Shown here: piece by piece, positions 1 through 7,955 of the stretch
Layout: the number at the start of each line of letters is the position of its first letter
How positions within the stretch are numbered: the first letter of the stretch is position 1
NCBI GenBank assembly: GCA_018715125.1
Contig: DVMF01000063.1
Coordinates: 1 to 45,967 of the forward strand
Reading direction: 5' to 3'
Source of the DNA: Candidatus Coprousia avicola
Lineage (GTDB): Bacteria; Actinomycetota; Coriobacteriia; Coriobacteriales; Coriobacteriaceae
DNA length: 45,967 nt
Translations under genes and position numbers: made by a program
The notes under the pieces: model-generated
What the model was told of the DNA's origin: nothing
Database searches by the model: none
What the model saw: the letters and a program-made list of their open reading frames with translations, nothing else

Positions 1-369
1 GAAGGCGTGCGACTCCCCTATCCAATCCATGAGCTCGTCGTCGATATCGCCCGGCCGCTCCACCAGTACATGGTGGGTCCAGCGGTGGGGATAGGGCTCG
101 GCCGCGATGGCGATGCGCGGCGATTCCTTGCGGTACGCGAGACCGAAGGTCACCACCAGACAGCGACTCGGCCAATCGCGGCGGCGTCTGAGGGGCAGCG
201 ACGCCCAGGCGAACCCAAACCGGTCGGTGAAAGCTATCTGCGTCTTCTGCACGCTCACGGCGATATCCCCGAAGGCCTCGTTTATACGGTCCTCGAGCAC
301 CAGGTAGACGGGCAGCATCTCCGGCTCCCGCCCGAAGAAGCGCGAAAGGTCGGCATGCGCGGCGTACAT
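1..369 (-). CDS. partial small protein, DUF5655-like, C-terminus beyond window
   Basis: An open frame runs from an ATG at 369 to the left edge without a stop (123 codons visible). The ATG lies three bases after the stop of the preceding gene, in the same frame and without a clear Shine-Dalgarno, so translation is probably coupled to it. The visible protein starts MYAAHADLSRFFGREPE and contains VQKTQIAF, LVVTFGL and a YPHRWTHHV segment. From memory this pattern resembles the short DUF5655 proteins of unknown function, which often travel with effector-binding-domain genes. I cannot confirm the family without a search. No membrane segment or signal peptide is visible. The function is unknown. 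Confidence 0.6.
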   Translation of the reverse strand, partial: MYAAHADLSRFFGREPEMLPVYLVLEDRINEAFGDIAVSVQKTQIAFTDRFGFAWASLPLRRRRDWPSRCLVVTFGLAYRKESPRIAIAAEPYPHRWTHHVLVERPGDIDDELMDWIGESHAF

Positions 370-372
370 GGG

Positions 373-864
373 CTACACCCGACGGCGCACGGGGACCCAG
401 ACCTCGCTGTAGGCGGTCCCATCGGCGCGCTGGCGGGAAAACGAGAACATGCGGAAGCCGTCGAGCTCATAGGGCGCCTCGGCAAGCCATGTTCCGTAGA
501 TGGCCGCCGTGGTCTCTTGCATAGCGGCCGGAAACGACCCGTCTGAGGGAAAGACTGCCCACGTACGCGCCGGAACCGCGACGACATCCAGCCCCGCGCC
601 CGCCTCATGCGCCGTCGTCAGCACGCCGATCAGATGCCAGAGCGTGCCCGACTCCTCCATAAAATCGGTATCGGAGTCCCACGAGACGTTGACCACCTCG
701 CGCGGACCGACGTCCTGCAGCCGATGCATCTCGGCGCGCTGCTCGGGGGTGATGCCGGCTGCCAGCGCGGCGATCGCCGGGCTCTCGCCCTCGAACGTAA
801 GGGGCACGCGCGCCATGACGCCCGCGAAGCGGAACGCCGGCATCTCGCAGATACGGTATTCCAT
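373..864 (-). CDS. GyrI-like / AraC-type effector-binding domain protein
   Basis: A 163-residue protein starting MEYRICEMPAFRFAGVM. The ATG at 864 is chosen over upstream frame because AGGAGG stands just before it. The YRI-x(4)-FRFAGV opening, the central GTLWHLIGVL stretch, and the C-terminal WLAEAPYELDG and SEVWVPVR segments match the stand-alone GyrI-like small-molecule-binding fold. That fold is also the effector domain of Rob/BmrR regulators. No DNA-binding domain is present, so it probably binds a small molecule or another protein rather than DNA. It sits downstream of two exporters, which would fit a drug-sensing role, but this is inference. It overlaps nothing and is followed at once by the partial DUF5655-like gene. 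Confidence 0.75.
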   Translation of the reverse strand: MEYRICEMPAFRFAGVMARVPLTFEGESPAIAALAAGITPEQRAEMHRLQDVGPREVVNVSWDSDTDFMEESGTLWHLIGVLTTAHEAGAGLDVVAVPARTWAVFPSDGSFPAAMQETTAAIYGTWLAEAPYELDGFRMFSFSRQRADGTAYSEVWVPVRRRV

Positions 865-930
865 GGAACCTCCTTGGGTTGCGCTATCCTCGCTGGAGCC
901 CGCTTGGCATAGGTGCGCCATAGCCCGCCC

Positions 931-2235
931 TCAACACTCCTCGACGTTGCGGACGCACGGTATGAGCCAGGTTACCAGGGCGAGCGCCACCATCGCGGTG
1001 CCGGCACCGACAAACCAGGCGGGCGCGCCGACCGAGTCCGCGAAAAGCGTTGAGACGGCGAGCCCGGCCGGCATGGCCCAGGACATGATGGCGCCGTAGA
1101 GCCCGAAGACGCGACCCAGAAACTCCGGCGGGATCTTCTCCTGCATGAGCGCCGTCTGGGGTCCGGAATACCATGGCGAGCTCGCGCCCATGAGGAAGCT
1201 CAGGGCGAGGAAGGCGAGAAAACCGTCCGAGCCGAGGAGCCCCGCGGCGACCGTCGATGCACCGTACAGGGCCGTCGCCGCAACCACCGCGAGAGCCCGG
1301 TTTCTGAAGCCTCCCGTTGCCGTGAGCAGCGCCGAGCCCGCGATCATGCCCGCGGCGAACGCGATCTCGGCCAGGGCGGCGTCGGCGGTCGTGCCCCCGA
1401 ACTGCCCCATCGTCATAAGCGGGAAAAGCGCCGAAATGGGCGAGAAGAAGAGGGTGAAGGCGAAACCGCACCAAAGCAGGGCGAAAAGCCCTCGGTACCC
1501 GCGAAGGACCCGGTAGCCCTCGGCAGTCTCGGCGGCAAGGGAGCGCGCGGCGCGCGCGATGCCCGCCGGCTCGCGCCCGCCCGCGCGGGAGCGAGGGGAG
1601 TCCGCCGTATCGGCCCCGGCGCCGCCGGCGCGGCACCCGTCAGCGTCCAAGCGGGCGGCGACGACCGCCGCCGTGGCGAAGAGGGCGCCCGCCACATCGA
1701 GCGCGACCATGGCCGTAAGTCCCCATGCGGGATAGATGACCGCGGCGACTGCCGTCCCCAGGATGTAGCCGCCCGACTGCACCGCCTGGGTGACGCCCGC
1801 AAGGCGCGTCAGGTGCTCTGCCGGGGCGACCAGGGGCGTAAGCGTCTGGAACGCGGGCGTGTGGAAGGCGCTTCCCACGGCGCGGAAGAACAGGGCGGCG
1901 ACAACGACCCCTACGGGCAGCGTCCCGGTCAGCGAGACGAGCGCCACGACGGCGCTCACCCCCGCGATGAAGAGGTCCGCGCCGACCAGCACGCGCCTGA
2001 GCGGAAGACGGTCGACGATGGCGCCCGCAAACGTGCCGAAGAGTGCCAGCGGGAGAAAGCCGGCGAGCGACGCCAGCGAGAGCATGCCCGCGGAGCCCGT
2101 CGAGAGGGTGATGTGCCACACAAAGCCCATCTGCAGGATGGAGCTCGTGAGAACCGATACGAGCTCGCCGGTCCACACGCAGGCGAGCTTCACCTGCCAG
2201 GAACCGCGCCCGGTCTGCGCGCGCCTATCGCTCAA
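931..2235 (-). CDS. MFS transporter (macrolide/siderophore-efflux-like, 12 TM)
   Basis: A 434-residue hydrophobic protein with about 12 membrane segments. The segment FGTFAGAIVDRLPLRRVLVG after the second helix corresponds to MFS motif A (G-x(3)-D-R/K-x-G/L-R-R). Overall it resembles the MFS_3/MefA-EntS group of proton-driven exporters. The start is a TTG at 2235, directly after the TGA of the upstream MFS gene, with AGGAGG five bases before it, so the two transporters are translationally coupled. A charged loop around residues 195-240 separates the halves. The substrate cannot be read from sequence. It is probably under the TetR-type regulator at 3729-4337 as the last exporter gene of a three-gene operon. 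Confidence 0.85.
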   Translation of the reverse strand: MSDRRAQTGRGSWQVKLACVWTGELVSVLTSSILQMGFVWHITLSTGSAGMLSLASLAGFLPLALFGTFAGAIVDRLPLRRVLVGADLFIAGVSAVVALVSLTGTLPVGVVVAALFFRAVGSAFHTPAFQTLTPLVAPAEHLTRLAGVTQAVQSGGYILGTAVAAVIYPAWGLTAMVALDVAGALFATAAVVAARLDADGCRAGGAGADTADSPRSRAGGREPAGIARAARSLAAETAEGYRVLRGYRGLFALLWCGFAFTLFFSPISALFPLMTMGQFGGTTADAALAEIAFAAGMIAGSALLTATGGFRNRALAVVAATALYGASTVAAGLLGSDGFLAFLALSFLMGASSPWYSGPQTALMQEKIPPEFLGRVFGLYGAIMSWAMPAGLAVSTLFADSVGAPAWFVGAGTAMVALALVTWLIPCVRNVEEC

Positions 2236-3732
2236 TCAGGCCTCCTTACGTCGCGGACGCTCAAGGACGAGGGTTCGCACCAGCGAGGCGAGAAGCGCCA
2301 CCGCCACCAGCGCCGCCAGCAGATGAAACACCGTGGCGAACCCGTGCATGAACAGCTCGGGCCGCTCGGGCAGAAAGCCCGTAACCCTCTGCCCCGCCTC
2401 CGCACTCATCGTAGCGAACAGCACGCCCACGGAGATCGTCGTTCCGAGCGACTGGCCCAGATAGCGCATGAGGTTGCCGAGCGAGCCCACGAAGCCGAGC
2501 ATCTCGGGCGCGGCGTGCCCCATGATGAGCGAGTTGTTGGGCGACTGGAACATGGCGCTTCCGAGCGACGTGAACATGAGCATGGGGACGAGGACGGCGA
2601 TGGGCGTCGCGAGCGAGAGCGTCGACAGGCCGAAGAGCCCCACGGCGAAGACCGCCTGACCGGCGAGCGTGGGCTTGATGCAGCCGATGCGGTCGGAGAG
2701 CGCGCCCGAGAGCGTGCCGATGGTCGCGTTGACCAAGGGATAGCATGCGAGGACGAGCCCCGCGACCGCCGGGTCGAGACCGAGCGCGTCCTGCAGGTAG
2801 AACGGCATGACGATGGTCACGCCTGAGAGCCCCATGAAGACGAGCACCATCGCGAAGAGGTCGATGTCGAAGCTCAGGTTGCGAAAGAGCCCGAAGTGCA
2901 CGAGCGGCACCTCCTGCCGGCGCTCGACCATCGCGAACGCCACCAGCAGCACGGCGCCGGCGGCGAGCATGCCGAGCGAGAGCGCGTCCACGGAGCTCTC
3001 CATCAGCGTGATGGCCGCGAACACGAAAAGAATCGCCGGCACGATGAGCACCGCACCCGCCACATCGAAGCTGCGGCGCCCTTCGGGCCGCCGATTGGGC
3101 AGCGCGTACACGCCGATGGCGAGCGAGATGATGCCGATGGGGATGTTGATGAGGAAGATGACCTCCCAGGGGAAGAGCGATACGAAGACGCCGCCGATGG
3201 TGGGGCCCGCCATGGCCCCGAGCGCCGTGAACGTCGCCACGAGCCCCAGGGCCCTGCCGCGCGTCTTGGCGAAGAGCTCGGTGATGATGCCCTGGTTGTT
3301 GGCGAGGCTCGCGGCCACGCCGAGCGCCTGCACGCCGCGGGCGACGACAAGGAGCTCGAGCGTTCCCGAGGCGGCGCAGAGCGCCGAGCCTGCGACGAAG
3401 AGCACGACGCCCGCCTGGAAGACGCGCACCTTGCCGACGATGTCGCCCAGCCGCCCGAACACGAGCAGAAAAGCGCAGGTGATCACGAGGAACACGCTCG
3501 CGACGAGCTGGATCTCCGTACCGCCGACGCCGAGCTCGCGCTGCATGGTGGGGAGCGCCACGTTGACGATCGTGCCGTCGAGCGTCTCCATGAAGGTCAT
3601 GCACAGGATGGCGAACAGGGCGAGCGCCCGCCTTCCACGTGAGAGCGCAGGGGGCGCTGCGACCTCATGTCCGCGGGCTGCATCGAGCTGCGGGGCGCCC
3701 TTCACCTGCTGCTGATCTCTTTCCATCGTCAT
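2236..3732 (-). CDS. DHA2-family MFS multidrug exporter (EmrB/QacA-like)
   Basis: A 498-residue protein of the 14-TM drug:H+ antiporter family. It carries LDGTIVNVALPTMQRELG in helix 1 (the family motif D1), GRLGDIVGKVR after helix 2 (motif A) and GAMAGPTIGGVF in helix 5 (motif C, the antiporter motif). A cytoplasmic N-terminal tail of about 35 residues precedes the first helix. The first ATG at 3732 overlaps the tetR stop in an ATGA arrangement. A second ATG at 3726 is also possible. Likely role: proton-motive efflux of a toxic or amphiphilic compound. The overlap with tetR implies regulation by that repressor. Confidence 0.9.
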   Translation of the reverse strand: MTMERDQQQVKGAPQLDAARGHEVAAPPALSRGRRALALFAILCMTFMETLDGTIVNVALPTMQRELGVGGTEIQLVASVFLVITCAFLLVFGRLGDIVGKVRVFQAGVVLFVAGSALCAASGTLELLVVARGVQALGVAASLANNQGIITELFAKTRGRALGLVATFTALGAMAGPTIGGVFVSLFPWEVIFLINIPIGIISLAIGVYALPNRRPEGRRSFDVAGAVLIVPAILFVFAAITLMESSVDALSLGMLAAGAVLLVAFAMVERRQEVPLVHFGLFRNLSFDIDLFAMVLVFMGLSGVTIVMPFYLQDALGLDPAVAGLVLACYPLVNATIGTLSGALSDRIGCIKPTLAGQAVFAVGLFGLSTLSLATPIAVLVPMLMFTSLGSAMFQSPNNSLIMGHAAPEMLGFVGSLGNLMRYLGQSLGTTISVGVLFATMSAEAGQRVTGFLPERPELFMHGFATVFHLLAALVAVALLASLVRTLVLERPRRKEA

Positions 3733-4337
3733 TCCTCTCCCCTACCGTGCCGGGTCCCAAACAGGGCCTCGAGCGTCATATCGATGAGCGCGTCGACGGC
3801 GCGCTCGAGCTCCTCGGCGGTGAATGCGTCGCGCGCGAGCAACGTGACAGCGCATACCCGCTGGAGCGATTCGGCGAGCTCGAGGTCCGCATCGCGCGCC
3901 TCTCCCACCGAGCGCTCCAGAAGACGCGCGAGCGCACCGCCGGACATCTCGGGCCCCATCACGACGTCGTAGGGCAAACCCGCGCGGATCCTCTGGAAAT
4001 CCTGCCGGCTCAGGCACCGGAAGATGCAGCGCTCACCGTGCCACACCTCGCGCATCCACCGCTCGAGCACGACGCGCTCGCCGCCGCGCTCGGCGCGCGC
4101 AAGCTCGCGCTCGAGCGCTCCCACGAGCTCTCGCCGGTTCTCGGCGACCATCTCGGTCACAAACGCCGTCTTGGAGGAGAAGAACCCGTAGAACGTGCTC
4201 GCGGCGATTCCCGCCTCCTGAGCGATGTCCTCGATGCGCATGGCGCGGTATCCCCGCGCGAGCAGACAGGACCACCCGGCATCGAGCATGCGGCGTCGGA
4301 GCCCCTCTTTATCGGACGGGGTGAATATCGCCGGCAT
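3729..4337 (-). CDS. TetR/AcrR-family transcriptional regulator
   Basis: A 202-residue protein with an N-terminal TetR helix-turn-helix at about residues 12-57 (GYRAMRIEDIAQEAGIAAST followed by FYGFFSSKTAFVTEM), the most conserved part of the family. The C-terminal ligand-binding half is divergent, with an unusual ERCIFRCLSRQDF stretch. Start at 4337 behind GGAGG. It overlaps the downstream exporter gene by four bases and heads the exporter operon, so it most likely represses its own operon and is released by an exporter substrate. Candidate operator repeats lie at 4368-4404 just upstream. The inducer is unknown. Confidence 0.88.
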   Translation of the reverse strand: MPAIFTPSDKEGLRRRMLDAGWSCLLARGYRAMRIEDIAQEAGIAASTFYGFFSSKTAFVTEMVAENRRELVGALERELARAERGGERVVLERWMREVWHGERCIFRCLSRQDFQRIRAGLPYDVVMGPEMSGGALARLLERSVGEARDADLELAESLQRVCAVTLLARDAFTAEELERAVDALIDMTLEALFGTRHGRGEE

Positions 4338-4367
4338 GGCACTCCTCCCTACCTTGATTCCGATAGA

Positions 4368-4404
4368 GATGGTATCACCATCCGAATATTGTTAGCGAAT
4401 ATTC
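4368..4404. promoter_or_regulatory. candidate TetR operator region
   Basis: A perfect palindrome GATGGT-ATC-ACCATC spans 4368-4382. It is followed by two direct copies of CGAATATT at 4383-4390 and 4396-4403, the second extending to the palindrome GAATATTC. They lie 30-67 bases upstream of the tetR start, in an AT-rich patch that is unusual for this DNA. The positions suit an autoregulatory operator and promoter. Assignment to this TetR protein is inference. Confidence 0.45.
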
Positions 4405-4421
4405 ATGTTATATCTTCGGGA

Positions 4422-5555
4422 TTATGGTCGGCCCGCCGCGCCATCGCCCGCGGTGTGCGGGCGGCGCGCATAGACGTCGTTTCTGATCAGGCGGTACACC
4501 ACGGCCGCTAGCGGAACGCCCACGAACATCCCCGCGATGCCGAAGGCGCCGCCGCCGACCGTCACCGCCGCGAGCACCCAGATCCCGGGCAGCTGGATCG
4601 AGGACCCCACGACGTGCGGGTAGATGAGGTCGCCCTCCAGCTGCTGCAGCACGATGATGAAGACGAGGAAGACGAGCGCCTGCAACGGGGACTCCATGAG
4701 TATGAGGAAGGCGCCGATGATGCCCGAGAGCAGGGCGCCCACGATGGGAATGAGCGCCATGAAGGCCGTCAGAGCCCCGATCATCATGGGATGCGGGAGC
4801 CCGAGGAGCACCATGCCCATCGCACAGAGCACGCCCAGGATAGCGGCCTCGGCGCACTGGCCGACGAGGAACCGGTGGAAGCAGTCGTCGGCGATGCCCG
4901 CGACGTAGCGCACGCGTCCGAGGGCGCGGCCCGGAAGATAGCGCTCCAGCACAAGGTTGAACTGCCCGGACAGCTTATGCTTGCCGAGCAGGACGAAGAG
5001 CGCGAAGACGAAGGCGAGCACGAAGGTGGCGACACCTGAGGCGATGCCCGACACCGCACCCACCACGCCATGCATGACGAGCTGCGCGGCATCCCCCACG
5101 CCCGCCTTCCAGTCGAAGGCGGCAAGGGAGTCCGCCGCCGCGTCGAGGGTCTCCGGCGTGAGGATGCCCGCATCTTCCAGCCATGCGCCGAGCGCCGAAA
5201 GGGCGACGGGCACCTCGGATACGAGAAGGCGGATGCAGTCGATGAGCTGGGGCACGACGAGCACGACCACCGCCGCGACGATGCCGGCGAGAGCGGCGAC
5301 CGCGATGACCAGGCTCGCGAGGGGGCGCAGGCGCTGAACGACCGGATGCGTCGACCCCGGCAGCAAGTGTCTCTCGAAAAAGCTCATCAGGATGTTAAGG
5401 GGATACGCGAGCACGAACCCCAGCACGATGGGCGCAAGCGAGGACGCGATAAGCCCGATGAACCGCTCGATGGTCGGCCAGTAGTAGATTCCCAGGTAGA
5501 CAGCGAAGGCTGCGAGCGCCACGGCCGCTATGGTCTTTGCAGATGGGTGTTCCAT
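4422..5555 (-). CDS. AI-2E family (PerM/YdiK-type) transporter
   Basis: A 377-residue polytopic membrane protein. The N-terminal segment IERFIGLIASSLAPIVLGF and the C-terminal blocks LPHPMMIGALTAFMALIPIVG and PGIWVLAAVTVGGGAFGIAG are typical of the AI-2E/UPF0118 permease family, with about eight membrane helices and a large central loop. Start at 5555 (MEHPSAKT) is chosen because GAGGAG precedes it; a longer frame would run into the AIM24-like gene upstream. Family members have been linked to export of autoinducer-2 or to Na+/H+ exchange, and the substrate here is unknown. It lies 37 bases after the AIM24-like gene and may be co-transcribed with it. Confidence 0.85.
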   Translation of the reverse strand: MEHPSAKTIAAVALAAFAVYLGIYYWPTIERFIGLIASSLAPIVLGFVLAYPLNILMSFFERHLLPGSTHPVVQRLRPLASLVIAVAALAGIVAAVVVLVVPQLIDCIRLLVSEVPVALSALGAWLEDAGILTPETLDAAADSLAAFDWKAGVGDAAQLVMHGVVGAVSGIASGVATFVLAFVFALFVLLGKHKLSGQFNLVLERYLPGRALGRVRYVAGIADDCFHRFLVGQCAEAAILGVLCAMGMVLLGLPHPMMIGALTAFMALIPIVGALLSGIIGAFLILMESPLQALVFLVFIIVLQQLEGDLIYPHVVGSSIQLPGIWVLAAVTVGGGAFGIAGMFVGVPLAAVVYRLIRNDVYARRPHTAGDGAAGRP

Positions 5556-5592
5556 AAGCTCCTCGAGGGCACGCGCGCGGGCGCGGCCCGTT

Positions 5593-6291
5593 TCAGTTGG
5601 ATTGTGTGGGCAGATAGGGGTGCATGGCCTGCGCAAGGTTCGCGAGGTTGCGCGTCTGGATATAGACGCGGCCCTCGCCCGTGAAGGTGTTCACCAGGCC
5701 CTCGCCCGTCGTGAAACCTACGAGCCCGCTCGCGGCCTCGATGCGATATGACAGCGAGGTGTCCCATGCAACCACGTGCTCGTTGTCGACGACAAGCGGA
5801 GCGCCCGCCGTGACGTCGAGCGCGAGGATGTCGCCGAACGCGGTCACGAGGAGCGACCCGTGTCCCGCGACCTCCATGACGAAGAGGCCGCCGGTGTTGC
5901 CGAAGAGCGCCTTGGAGATGCCCTGGTTGACCATCGTGTACTCGACCTCGTCATCGCAGGCGAGAAACGCGCCGGTGTTCAGGCGGTACCGGTGCCCGTC
6001 GTCGACCTTGAGCTCGACGATCTTGCCCGGCACAGGCGGCGCCACGGCGATCTCGCCGTCAGGCTGGGTGCCGGTCGCCGTGGTGATGAACATCGACTCG
6101 CCGCTCGTGATGCTGCGGCCGATGGCGCTGAAGACCCCGCCCAGCCCCTTCTTCCGGGAATTGAGACCACCGGCGATCTCAACCCCACGGGAATACACCA
6201 TGCTCCCGCTCTCGGTCCTGACGGTATCGCCCTCGCCGAGCGAGATGCGTGCGATAGGGCAATCGGTGTCGCCGGCAAGCACAAACCTCAT
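5593..6291 (-). CDS. AIM24 / TIGR00266 family protein
   Basis: A 232-residue soluble protein. Start at 6291 (MRFVLAGDTD) follows GGAGGAG. The glycine-rich core with VRTESGSMVYSRGVEI, LGGVFSAIGRSITSGESMFI and PGKIVELKV matches the bacterial AIM24/TIGR00266 family, a beta-helical fold named after a yeast mitochondrial protein. The biochemical function in bacteria is not established. C-terminal repeats of short strands (GEGRVYIQTRNLANLAQAM) complete the domain, so the gene looks intact. It is followed by the AI-2E-type permease. No promoter could be assigned confidently upstream. Confidence 0.82.
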   Translation of the reverse strand: MRFVLAGDTDCPIARISLGEGDTVRTESGSMVYSRGVEIAGGLNSRKKGLGGVFSAIGRSITSGESMFITTATGTQPDGEIAVAPPVPGKIVELKVDDGHRYRLNTGAFLACDDEVEYTMVNQGISKALFGNTGGLFVMEVAGHGSLLVTAFGDILALDVTAGAPLVVDNEHVVAWDTSLSYRIEAASGLVGFTTGEGLVNTFTGEGRVYIQTRNLANLAQAMHPYLPTQSN

Positions 6292-6466
6292 GGGCTCTCC
6301 TCCCCTCGAGCGGCCGCAGCCGCGCATACCTTCCTCGACTATACCCCGCAGGGGCCGCGGCGAATCCCCTGCCCGCATGCGCCCCCGTGCCATCCGTCAT
6401 CCCGCATAGCTTGTGTGTGTGGGTATAAACGAACCTACGACCGAGCCTCAACGCAAGAAGGTCCCC

Positions 6467-6763
6467 ATGGACGCGTACGTCACCCTCGGCCTCGGCATCA
6501 TCGCCACCGTGCTCGCCGGCTGCGCGGCGGTTGCCGCCCGGTTCGGGAGCCTCGTCGCCTTCTGTTCCGTCGCCTGCGCCCTCGGCTCCCTGACGGGCGT
6601 CATCTGGTGCCTCTGGGGCTTTGCGCAGCGAGGAGACTGGTCCGGCTTTGTCGACACCGTCGGCGCGTTTCTTGTCTGCGCCCTCATACTCGACGCGCTT
6701 GTGCTTGCCCTGCTCGCACTGGCGCTGATGAGGGAGCATCGCCGCCGTAACGCAGCGTCTTAG
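6467..6763 (+). CDS. small hypothetical membrane protein (3-4 TM)
   Basis: One of the few plus-strand genes, encoding 98 residues. The start at 6467 (MDAYVTLGLGIIATVLAG) follows AAGAAGG; an upstream in-frame ATG lacks a ribosome binding site. Three or four hydrophobic stretches cover nearly the whole protein: residues 3-23, 28-49 and 60-90. It ends in a basic tail, REHRRRNAAS, suggesting a cytoplasmic C-terminus. I do not recognise the family. The antisense frames over it lack membrane-like composition, which supports this strand. It stands alone and diverges from the AIM24-like gene. Confidence 0.65.
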   Translation: MDAYVTLGLGIIATVLAGCAAVAARFGSLVAFCSVACALGSLTGVIWCLWGFAQRGDWSGFVDTVGAFLVCALILDALVLALLALALMREHRRRNAAS

Positions 6764-6870
6764 CATAGGCGTACCAGTGGTAAGCGAGGTGGGACACCGC
6801 GAAAGCTAGGGCCCATCGATTAGCGGAAGACACAGGGAACCGCCGCGCGAATGCCCCGTTGCCCCAGATA

Positions 6871-7115
6871 TAAATAACCCCCTATGGACAAAAACCGCAT
6901 CGAAATAATCATCGGCGCCTCTCTCGACACCTGAGGCACCCTGCCGATACCGTTGGGAAACGCATTTTCCCGCGCAAAAGCGCCTTATGGGGACACCAGC
7001 ACGTCATCTTGGGCCTCGAACCTGCCGTGGTGAAGGCGCGGCGACCTATCCGATGCGTTCGCCGAAGGACGTAACCATTATCTCGATGTGGTTTTTGTCC
7101 AAGGGGGGTTACTTA
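6871..7115. repeat. 245-bp element bounded by 39-bp imperfect inverted repeats (MITE-like)
   Basis: Within the 361-base gap 6764-7124 there is no convincing gene. Bases 6871-6909 reappear in inverted orientation at 7077-7115, with 34 of 39 positions identical by eye, including an uninterrupted GGACAAAAACC. The 167 bases between the arms carry no recognisable coding sequence. Long terminal inverted repeats round a short non-coding centre suggest a non-autonomous mobile element. A pair of facing regulatory or terminator modules is the alternative. No clear target-site duplication was seen. Confidence 0.55.
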
Positions 7116-7124
7116 TTGCCATCC

Positions 7125-7752
7125 CTAACCGTTCGCGACCTCGTCAACATAGGTCCCGAGGGCGCGTACGAAGGCGCTGAGCGCATGCGTCATGCGTCCG
7201 CGCCGCACCCCAAACACAAGGGGGCGGGTCGACGCCCCCGAGGGGCACCGCAACCAGTCCCATCTTGGACAGGTCGGGTATGCACGGCACGACGACGCAG
7301 GCGATGGCCGCCGCGGCAAGCGCCGTCGCGGCCTCAACATTTGCGCACATGATCGCGTTGTCGGGCCCAACGTAACCGACTACCTGCCGCTGCAGGGCAT
7401 CGATGGCCGCCGCCGCGGTATACGGGTTGCAAATGGCAACCTTGCCTGCGCCGGCGAGCTCGTCGAGGCTCACCGTACCCGCAGCGGCAAACGGATGGTC
7501 GGGGGCGCAGTAGCACACCACGGGCGTATCACCGAGGCGACGGAAGACCGTGGATGCGGCGGGCGCCCCCGGGGGATCGCGGAACTCCAGGAGCGCATCG
7601 AGCGAGCCGCCCTCCAGCTTGTCGAGCACAACCGAGTGGGGCCCGATCCGGACATCGGGCACAAGATCGGGCTCCGAAGCCGCGAGCGCTCGGAGCACGG
7701 GCGCCAGCCCGAGCGCCTCTATCCCGCCGTGCGTCCCGACAACGATACGGCG
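7125..7752 (-). pseudogene. LysR-family regulator remnant: no DNA-binding domain, frameshifted C-terminus
   Basis: Codons from about 7746 downward encode a LysR substrate-binding domain (IVVGTHGGIEALGLAPVLRA, then CYCAPDHPFAAAGTVSLDEL and PLGGVDPP). The reading frame then changes at the G-run 7220-7224. The correct C-terminus, PLVFGVRRGRMTHALSAF ending at 7125, continues in the other frame; removing one base of the run restores it. The N-terminal helix-turn-helix, normally about 85 residues, is absent. Its place is occupied by the tail of an unrelated ABC exporter on the opposite strand. Both lesions point to a dead gene. The frameshift alone could be a sequencing error in a homopolymer, but the missing DNA-binding domain could not. 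Confidence 0.75.
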
Positions 7753-7797
7753 CGCCACCGTCTCCTTGCGATGCGTCACCAGGCGCGCCCCGCGCGC

Positions 7798-7872
7798 GGA
7801 AACCACGAGGAGCTGATGGCCCAGCGCGGCCGGTACTGGCAGCTCTACACGGGCGGCAGCGTTACGGAATAG
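7798..7872 (+). pseudogene. 3' remnant of an ABC exporter gene (last 24 codons)
   Basis: On the plus strand the codons read GNHEELMAQRGRYWQLYTG and then GSVTE before TAG at 7870-7872. GxHxELMxxxGxYxxLY is the hallmark C-terminus of ABC exporters of the MsbA/LmrA type, after the H-loop. Nothing upstream in this frame belongs to an ABC protein, because the sequence passes directly into the antisense LysR remnant. This is a leftover 3' end at a deletion or rearrangement junction. A short hairpin (7881-7900) that may have been its terminator is still present. Confidence 0.7.
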
Positions 7873-7880
7873 CGACAGCC

Positions 7881-7900
7881 GTGCGAGCGGCCCCTCGCAC
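7881..7900 (+). terminator. hairpin after the ABC remnant
   Basis: GTGCGAG-CGGCCC-CTCGCAC is a perfect 7-bp stem nine bases after the remnant stop codon. There is no T-run. It may be the surviving terminator of the lost exporter gene. Confidence 0.3.
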
Positions 7901-7955
7901 TGCCCCCCAACGCCCCGCGCCGCATGCGCCGCGCCCCCGCATTCGACATCCCGCT

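Noticed and set aside
7144-7806. Intact LysR-type protein of 220 residues
   Set aside because: The C-terminus in this frame is nonsense compared with the family, while the expected end appears in the other frame after the G-run, and the DNA-binding domain is missing.
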